Assembly: GCA_037783415.1 (NCBI GenBank) | Contig: JAZGTN010000054.1 | Coordinates: forward strand, 1,426,001 to 1,490,000 | DNA: 64,000 bases | Reading direction: 5' to 3' | From: Leptasterias polaris | Lineage: Eukaryota > Echinodermata > Asteroidea > Forcipulatida > Asteriidae | Shown: one piece after another, positions 57,756-64,000 of the stretch | Position numbering within the stretch: position 1 is the first letter of the stretch | Layout of the letters: each line of letters begins with the position of its first letter | Program-made: the position numbers and the translations under genes | Notes under the pieces: generated by a model | The model's input: only the letters and a program-made list of their open reading frames with translations | What the model was told of the DNA's origin: nothing | Database searches by the model: none

Positions 57756-59378
57756 GTAGAGAAAACCCTACAGAATTGTTTGCCTTACATTTTAGCAAGT
57801 GATTTTCTTGAATAACAGAAATTAGATGGAATGCAGAGAATCCTTCACTTGAAAGTAAAAAATCAGTATTTAATATGAATTCCAAGCCCCAAAAATTAAT
57901 TACATAGTGCATTTAGTTTTTATTTACCCACTGTCATTGAACATTTTAGATTTCCCTGGCATGCCAACACACTGTGCATTAAGATCGTATATTCAAATTG
58001 TGTTTGTATACATTACATGTAACACATTGTCAAGTAAGCAGGGTTTATAGGCACAGCTAGCTGGTTGCCCAAAATTGGCTCATCATTTTCAGAAAACAGA
58101 AAGAGCACTGAAAATCATTGGCCTCACCAAATCAACTGTGCTTTGGCTTTATGTACCACAAAAAAACACAACTTGAACCTTGGTTTTTATTTCAAACTGA
58201 GGCCAGGCTTCGAATTACCCGGGTGCACGCGTGCACAAGTGCATGTAACTTTTCCGACGTGCACGCAGCTCCAATGAATTACATGCACGCCGTGCATGTG
58301 GATTTTATGAGTGTTTTATTTTTTGTAATGCATGTGATTGTGATTGTGAACTAAATGAGAAACATTTTCAATTTACCTTACCGAAACTCCATTGATTTTC
58401 CTCAAGTTGTTTCAAATAAAATTGACAAGAATTTATTACCGCACATGTGTACCGAGTCTTTTCATTTCCATTTCTATTTCCAAACCTTTGCGCGATCTGT
58501 ATGTAGATTGCGTACCCATTGCTGCACGATCAACCGATCGCGCAACTTACCCAACATGATTGTTGATCGTGCAGTAAGACTGCCCTGCGCGATTGATAGA
58601 TTTCACAAAATTGGCCCTGCGCAATTGAACGATGTTTGCGCGATCGACCGATGTCACACCATGCTCGATAGATTGCGTGACAGGCAGGCAGTATTAGCGC
58701 CCACAAACAGTAATAGTATGGTAGTCTTGGTCATAACCGAACTGAACCTGTCTTATTCCCAATGTATGCAACGCACGTACAAAATCTGGCTCTCCCAACT
58801 TCCCTCCTTGAGGAAAGACTAATCCCTGGGGTTGCGGTAATTGACGCAATAAGACTAGCCCCTATGGGCCCTATACTACGCGTGTGTGCAGCGATATGTT
58901 CGTGTGTTATGTAACGGTACGGTCGTTCGTTTGCCTGAATGTTTACATCTCGCATTCGCACGTGTGTGAATGCTCGTCCTGTGTACGTGTATTTATCAGC
59001 TCTGTTAGTGAGGATGATCCCGACTACTCTTTTGCATAAAGGTGAGGTGACTTTAAAAAAATTCTGCATTTGAGTTTGTCACGTAACAACTGTTTCACTG
59101 AAACTAAATGGTGCATGTAACTTTTTGAAGGTGCATGTAAACTTTTTGATCTGCATGCACTGGTGCATGTAGTTTTTTTTTTCTAATTCGAAGCCTGACT
59201 GAGGCACTCCCCAAATATCTGTTATAAATATGAGTATGATAAGTTATAATTGGGTTTTCTAAATGACAAATTTTGCATTGTAAAATGTTCAATTTGACAC
59301 TGATTTGTTTATTCAACTTTTTTGTTATGTTTTTTCACTGATGGCTGAAACTTTTATTTATTTTTTATTTTTATAAAG
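57756..59378. other. intron of the composite gene containing a hAT insertion
   Basis: Donor GTAGAG to acceptor TATAAAG. Contains the 58204-59197 transposon. The flanking 57810-58190 and 59206-59370 stretches show no gene. Confidence 0.6.
58204..59197. mobile_element. 994-bp hAT-type element with perfect 8-bp target duplication
   Basis: Ends CAGGCTTCGAATTA / TAATTCGAAGCCTG (the right one read TCTAATTCGAAGCCTG) are flanked by ACTGAGGC at 58196-58203 and 59198-59205, the exact 8-bp duplication expected for hAT. Sub-terminal GTGCACG / GTGCATGTA motifs are repeated near both ends. 58490-58680 carries many GCGCGATC/GATCGCGC motifs. No transposase remnant is recognised; the ORF at 58355-58822 has no family resemblance. 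Confidence 0.93.
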
Positions 59379-59490
59379 TATGATACAGATGCAGAATCTG
59401 ACATTGGATCAGACCACTCTGAAGCTGAGCAGCCTGATGATGAACAGCCACAGGAGCCATCTGGAAGTTCTGGGAACAGTCACTAGAAAG
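59379..59490 (+). pseudogene. acidic exon of the composite gene
   Basis: Acceptor TTATAAAG, donor GTGGGT. Reads YDTDAESDIGSDHSEAEQPD then EQPQEPSGSSGNSH and TAG (59484-59486). Past this stop the frame joins the last exon in the correct phase (G + GT), suggesting a single sense-to-stop change. The exon start is off by one base relative to the donor at 57755. An unseen alternative splice or an indel may explain this. Confidence 0.65.
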
Positions 59491-60204
59491 GTGGGTACTA
59501 AACAAGCTTATCTTTCATTTTGTTATTTCTAGAAAAAAAAATTGTTTAGTTCTGGTACGAGGGGTGCATGTTGGCCCATGCTAGGCTGGAAAAGTTTCCA
59601 AGGATACTCCTACGTTCAAGAAGTGCATAAATTCCTGCCTTTGCCTGGCTGTGAATCTCCCGAGGTATGCCCCTTTGAGAGGGGGTTTATGCCTGACTAT
59701 GCCAGGTTGTGGAAATCACCAATGATGGATACCTCTATGCTTGTAATTTGAACTGTGGAATATGTGGCTTATCTGGATATTTACATTTAGGTTCATGGAA
59801 ATATCATTGGCACTAAATGTTCCATATGGTGCGTCCAATCCATTGTGATTATGTGGAGACCGAGAGATACTTGTATTTCAGTGTGTGAACTTTTCCCTCA
59901 TTTTACACCATGTGACTCGTGATTCCTGGTTTAATTACCCTTATTAGTTAAATTGGCATTAAAAAGTTGTTTGTAGAATGACTGATGGTATTATGTTACA
60001 CCACTAAGTGTAAAAACAGCTCTAGAGTCCTTTATATATATCCCGTGTCCTGGAAAGTTGTCTAACATCCATTATGCCAAGGCTGTGAGTACACAGATTT
60101 TCTGATTTCAGGATATTTTGTTAGAAATCAAGTTATCCGTTTTCTCAACATTGTTTTGAAGAATTTAAATATTAACTAAAGAAAGAATACAGGATGAAGT
60201 TTAC

Positions 60205-60300
60205 CAATACGTGGCCGAGCGGTCTAGGTCACCGGACCTAAGCTCTGGTGTAGTCAGCAGCAGAGTGTGGGTTCGATACCCGGTCATGACACTTGTGCCC
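60205..60300 (+). mobile_element. tRNA-derived SINE head
   Basis: A-box TGGCCGAGCGG (60212) and B-box GGTTCGATACC (60270) with CTCTGGTGTAGTCAGCAGCA between, then ATGACACTTGTGCCC. Same family as 28555-28870 (opposite strand). The body after the head differs and runs directly into the minisatellite arm at 60391. Confidence 0.75.
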
Positions 60301-60390
60301 ATAATTGCTTCGAAAAAGTTGGGAAGGTACATGTAGTGCATTCTGCTCTACCAGACAGGCTCCTAGTGGATGATACGGTGACTGCTCTAT

Positions 60391-61874
60391 ATTCCGACAT
60401 CCCTATGTTCCGACACCCCTATGTTCCGACATCCCTATGTTCCGACACCCCTATGTTCCGACAACTCAACCTATATTCCGACACCCCTATGTTCCGACAT
60501 CCCTATGTTCCGACACCCCTATGTTCCGACAACCCAACCACCCCTATGTTCCGACACCCCTATGTTCCGACAACCTGCACCAACATTTTTTGGTAGCAAT
60601 TTTTCCCAAAAACGGTGCAACTTAAAGAAAATACACCTGACCGCAATTTAATCCATTATCGTATACCGGTAGCCTAGCCTATATCTTATGCCGTTCTCAG
60701 AAAAGTTTAATTTATATGAAAAGTATTATTCTTCTATAGCAACTTTGGTTAAAAAAGAAGAGGGCTGATTAATTTGGGGGGGGGGGGGGGGGGGGGGGGG
60801 TGCAGGACTTATTTATTTATCATTATTAATTCTTATATAACATTTTTTTTTGGGGGGGGGGGCATGGGCATTTTTTGGCGCATTTTTATACATATAGGCC
60901 TATATTTGTAATATTTTTTCGTTGGAAACATTTCATTCAAAATGAAACTTAGATAGTCACATTTGTTTTGAATATTGAACTCGCATGTGGGCTAACTTTA
61001 TGCAGTAGTTTAAACAATAATTGTAGTGATCCAGCACCCGTGATAGCTTCGTGCTTGGTGCGTGCGCTCGCTCGCATGGCGCGAAAAAGCTAGCGTTTAG
61101 AGCAGTCTGGATTTAGCTGTCCGTAATTAAGAAGGTCGTCCGTCCGTGTTACCTTGTACACCTACAGTATAGAAAATTTAAGTCGATGAGAAGTGATTCC
61201 AATAAAATAAAGCCAATCATCCAAAGAAGAGAACAGAGGAAATCAATCATTGTGTTTGTGTCCGTTTTACTATTCCGTTGTCTGTATGTTGTCCGTCAAC
61301 TTGTACGTTAAAATAAATCAGTCCAGGAAAAGACCTTAGACCGCGCCAACGTGCTCGTTACAATATTTAAAAGAGAGTGAATGGTCATAAAGTAAAATGA
61401 CTGAATGAGAAGAACGAAATCATGTACGCACTAGTAATACCAGGGCTAAAAAGAAACCACTGAGTTTTAGTGGATTAGGGGGATATGCGTGAATTGAATG
61501 CGTGTTGTTGAATGAAGTTTGGCTGAAATTGGCCGGGAATATAAATTGTATTCTTATTATTGCTTATCAGAGTAATAATGTGCGAAAATAACGTGTCGGA
61601 ACATAGGGGTGTCGGAACATAGGGGTGTCGGAACATAGGGGTGTCGGAACATAGGGGTGTCGGAACATAGGGGTGTCGGAATATAGGGATGTCGGAACAT
61701 AGGGATGTCGGAACATAGGGGTGTCGGAACATAGGTTCAGTTGTCGGAACATAGGGGTGTCGGAATTTAGGGGTGTCGGAATATAGGGGTGTCGGAACAT
61801 AGGGATGTCGGAATATAGGCTGAGTTGTCGGAACATAGGGGTGTCGGAACATAGGGGTGTCGGAACATAGGTGT
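60391..61874. mobile_element. foldback-type element with inverted 16-bp minisatellite arms (FB2)
   Basis: The left arm (60391-60575) has 11 copies of TTCCGACACCCCTATG variants. The right arm (61593-61874) has about 17 copies of the complement CATAGGGGTGTCGGAA. The variant interruption CCGACAACTCAACCTATATT of the left arm appears inverted in the right arm (AATATAGGCTGAGTTGTCGG), so the arms are true inverted copies with higher-order structure. The interior (~1 kb) contains a G25 run (60776-60800) and no gene. The Pro/Thr/Arg-rich ORFs on both strands are repeat artefacts. Confidence 0.85.
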
Positions 61875-61879
61875 GTAAC

Positions 61880-62085
61880 CGGATGATACCCATACCTACA
61901 TCCTTAAGGACTGTAAAGGGGGTAACCCTGTTTCAGCCCAGGAGTAGGAGGCAACGTGCCCCTGGTGTCAATTGATTTGGGTCGAAAGCCCAAATCAGTT
62001 ATGTGTAGCCCTCGCCTTGAAGTGGCCGTCCGTGGCCTTGTGATGTTAGGCGATATCTCATAAAATAAAATAAATACATATTTTA
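61880..62085 (+). repeat. SINE-like short interspersed element
   Basis: A compact segment from GGATGATACCCATACC to an A-rich tail (AAAATAAAATAAATAC), containing GGGGGTAACCCTGTTTCAGC and GGAGTAGGAGGCAACGTGCC. Compact size and A-rich tail suggest a SINE or LINE 3' end. I recognise no RNA polymerase III promoter. It abuts the right arm of FB2. Confidence 0.45.
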
Positions 62086-62089
62086 AGAC

Positions 62090-62706
62090 CTGGTACTCAA
62101 TAGAGGCAATTGCCTCCATGATAATGGCATTTGCCTTTGTGCCCTTTAAAATGTTTCAGTTACTCGAAAATTGCTCTCGGTTTTTTGTAGTGCAAGAAAG
62201 TGCATGTCTACACAATTTAAATAACCATCTGGGTTGTTGTCAACTTGATCTGCACTTCAAAATAAAAACCTCACTGTATACTATTAAGAGAGGATAGGGT
62301 CTGCAAGCATCTTGTGAAGCCATGTCTATCAAAATACAGGGAAGACAATACAGAAATTATCTAATGAGAACATAACTGGTCGAGAACATATTTGTATGGG
62401 TCAGACCTTCATCCAGGTGCCTGGCCCATAAACAGTTCAAAAATTGTTCACTCATGCACTGCGTCCCAGGTTATATTCATCTACAATATACCCAAGGGTT
62501 GGGAATTTTTCCAATACCCCAATATTTATGTATTATAAATGTTGGCATTGTACATAAACCTGTTTTGGCCCATTGCCTTGTAAAGAAGATTGTGGTCATT
62601 TCAACATTTTGTTCAGTTTTCCCTAGATTGCCCAAGCAAAGGGTGCAACATTTCATAAAATAAATCACTCAATCAGTATTGTTTACATTATTTTTGTTTC
62701 TTGTAG
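62090..62706. other. intron sequence before the last composite-gene exon
   Basis: No gene or clear repeat is seen. The acceptor TTTTTGTTTCTTGTAG closes it at 62706. Confidence 0.5.
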
Positions 62707-62927
62707 GTGCATCTGATAAACAGGAACCTAAGGCAAGGCAGCCTTGGAACTGTCGAGAAAAGGGGGCATTGGCAAAGCATCTTGGTGGCTACCTGCAGAG
62801 CCGAACAGTTCCTGGGAAAGCTGCTATTATGGTACTGTTTAAGGCTGAGAAAAAAACCTTTTCCAACAGATCCTGGAAGAATGTGAAAGATTTCAAACAC
62901 GAAAGAAAGACCCAATGGGCTTCCTAA
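62707..62927 (+). pseudogene. last exon of the composite gene: C-terminal Trp-rich module
   Basis: After a strong acceptor the frame reads GASDKQEPKARQPWNCREKG, then ALAKHLGGYLQSRTVPGK, KAEKKTFSNRSWKNVKDF and ends TAA at 62925. The pattern P-W-x-x-x-E/K...H...VPGK...R-S-W-K-x-V-K is a small helical Myb/SANT-like module found downstream of this recombinase type (from memory of the family, not searched). It is open, and its entry phase matches the 59379-59490 exon. Confidence 0.65.
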
Positions 62928-63232
62928 AAACCTAGATTTTCTAGTACAGTTGTCTATTTTGGACTTGTAAAATATAATTTTCTGAACCATTCCAAATACA
63001 TGTAATGCTCAGATAGCGTTTTGGTTTGTGACAACACTTTGTACCATTATATGTACTGTTGCAAGTAGAATGTAGTTCTTAAGTAAGAAGAATTACCTGT
63101 TACATGTACATGTACTAAGTATCTACTGCTGTTGATTAAATTGAACCTTTCCTTGTTGTTAGTGCGACAATATATCATGGTGTTACCACTGACCAAAACA
63201 GTGTCTACATGTACATTTACTTGAATTCACTA

Positions 63233-63930
63233 TGCAGTGCTTCCATGGAATATTGTAAGTGTAAGCTATGCTCGAACACTAAAAACAATGTATATGAACA
63301 ATGGTAAATAGTGGATGCTGAACAAATTTTGTACAGCTTTTTGTAATGATTTGTTTTTGTATGTTTCATTAAGTGGCTGGATCCTGAATTATTTGTTAAT
63401 AATATTCACTGTCACAAAGTGAAACAAGTGAAGGTCACTTATCTCACTTCAGAGCAAAGCAGAACAGTTTTTATCAAATTTACAAACATTCTAGTTTTAG
63501 TGACACTAGAAAAAATTATATATTGTTACCACAAACTAAAAACAGTGCTTCCATGTATCCACCATGTAATGTTAAGAAATTGATATCTTAAAATGATTGT
63601 CATTTTACTTATAACAATTAACATTACGTAAAATAACAAATGGCAATTGGTCTGTGGATTATTTTAAGTGTATATTTGAACGACATTTCAGAAAAAACTG
63701 GATGCTGAAAAAATTTGTACAGCTTTTGGTCAATTAATTTTTGTTTGTTTCATCAAGTGGCTGGATCCTGAAATATTTGTTAATAATAGTCACTGTCGCA
63801 AAGTGAAATATGTGAAGGTCACTTATCTCACTTCAGAGCAAAGCAGAACAGTTTTTATCAGATCTACATTCTGATTTTGGTGACACTACATGTAGATAAT
63901 ATTACATGTTGTAAGCACAAACAAAAACGG
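63233..63930 (+). repeat. diverged direct duplication downstream of the composite gene
   Basis: CAGTGCTTCCATG recurs at 63233 and 63543. TGGATGCTGAA...TTTGTACAGC starts at 63312 and 63699. CACTTATCTCACTTCAGAGC with AAAGCAGAACAGTTTTTATC occurs in both. Units differ by a ~77-bp indel. No ORF. It may be a 3' UTR-associated or simple tandem duplication. Confidence 0.85.
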
Positions 63931-64000
63931 TGCTTTCCTCAGGGTTCTGCCCAGGATTTGTTTAGTGCCGGAAAAAAGTTTTTCCTAGTACGGTCAAGTC

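Larger units (their letters stand above)
52286..62927 (+). pseudogene. SET methyltransferase / tyrosine recombinase composite gene, decayed
   Basis: Six same-strand exon blocks with consensus splice sites encode, in order, a pre-SET leader and SET domain (52286-54471), an acidic repeat-bearing linker, Cys/His fingers and a tyrosine-recombinase domain (55530-57755), an acidic tail (59379-59490) and a C-terminal Trp-rich module (62707-62927). SET exons join in correct phases, and the last SET exon (phase 0) joins the linker exon in frame. Lesions: TAG at 55593, several frameshifts in 55.7-57.3 kb, a one-base phase mismatch at 57755/59379 and TAG at 59484. Tyrosine recombinases of this sort drive Crypton-like elements; a SET domain would methylate lysine. 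It is nested in KHDC4 intron 4. This copy should be non-functional; the architecture is the point of interest. Confidence 0.75.

Noticed and set aside
60212..60295. tRNA gene candidate
   Set aside because: A and B boxes are present, but an extra tail typical of SINEs follows and a second dispersed copy exists at 28.55-28.87 kb; no credible mature tRNA fold.
60267..61893. Pro/Thr/Arg-rich ORFs on both strands
   Set aside because: By-products of the 16-bp minisatellite arms of FB2.

Overview
The window is eukaryotic: genes are split by GT-AG introns, intergenic and intronic DNA is repeat-rich, and non-LTR retrotransposons, tRNA-derived SINEs and cut-and-paste DNA transposons are abundant. Composition, the very frequent octamer TACATGTA, foldback elements with minisatellite arms and the transposon families present suggest a marine invertebrate, perhaps an echinoderm or another invertebrate deuterostome. 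That assignment is inference, and the sequence does not fix the species.

The one clearly functional host gene is an orthologue of KHDC4 (BLOM7/KIAA0907), a KH-domain RNA-binding splicing factor, on the + strand. Three exons are firmly identified (18192-18378, 29368-29469, 49460-49539). A candidate start exon at 12370-12380 has a matching splice phase. The remaining exons lie past the right edge, so the window is mostly KHDC4 introns and 5' flank.

Two decayed multi-exon genes sit inside those introns. Intron 2 holds an antisense copy of a cysteine-rich family related to the P2X7 C-terminal domain (27417-24199). Its first exon is split by a CR1/L2-like LINE, and the host frame reads through if the LINE is removed. 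Intron 4 holds a sense-strand composite (52286-62927). Its phase-compatible exons encode a PR-SET type methyltransferase domain, an acidic linker with internal repeats, Cys/His-rich fingers, a tyrosine-recombinase (phage-integrase fold) domain and a Trp-containing C-terminal module. Several frameshifts and stops show this copy is dead. The SET-to-recombinase architecture is the most interesting coding signal here.

Layout: 66-2630 is a 130-bp tandem array split by a TA-inserted TIR transposon. 7110-8080 holds tandem repeats. 8647-9540 is a foldback element with 16-bp minisatellite arms. 10080-10372 is a palindrome carrying a histone-type 3' stem-loop on each strand. 12370-12380 is the likely KHDC4 start, followed by intron 1 with MITE-like elements. 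21.18-22.62 kb is an antisense jockey/I-like LINE. 24.2-27.4 kb is the P2X7-domain pseudogene with its LINE. 29.58-31.56 kb is a LINE with a long open RT ORF. 32.53-33.37 kb is an 830-bp foldback. 34.1-40.5 kb is a composite repeat block with palindromic TGACGTCA motifs. 40.5-41.8 kb is a hAT-like deletion derivative. 43.14-44.36 kb has two piggyBac-type elements with TTAA duplications. 44.8-46.3 kb is more satellite-like repeat. 47.3-49.25 kb and 50.35-51.0 kb are LINE remnants. 52.3-62.9 kb is the SET/recombinase pseudogene with a foldback and a hAT element in its introns. 60.2-62.1 kb has a SINE head and a second foldback with 16-bp minisatellite arms.
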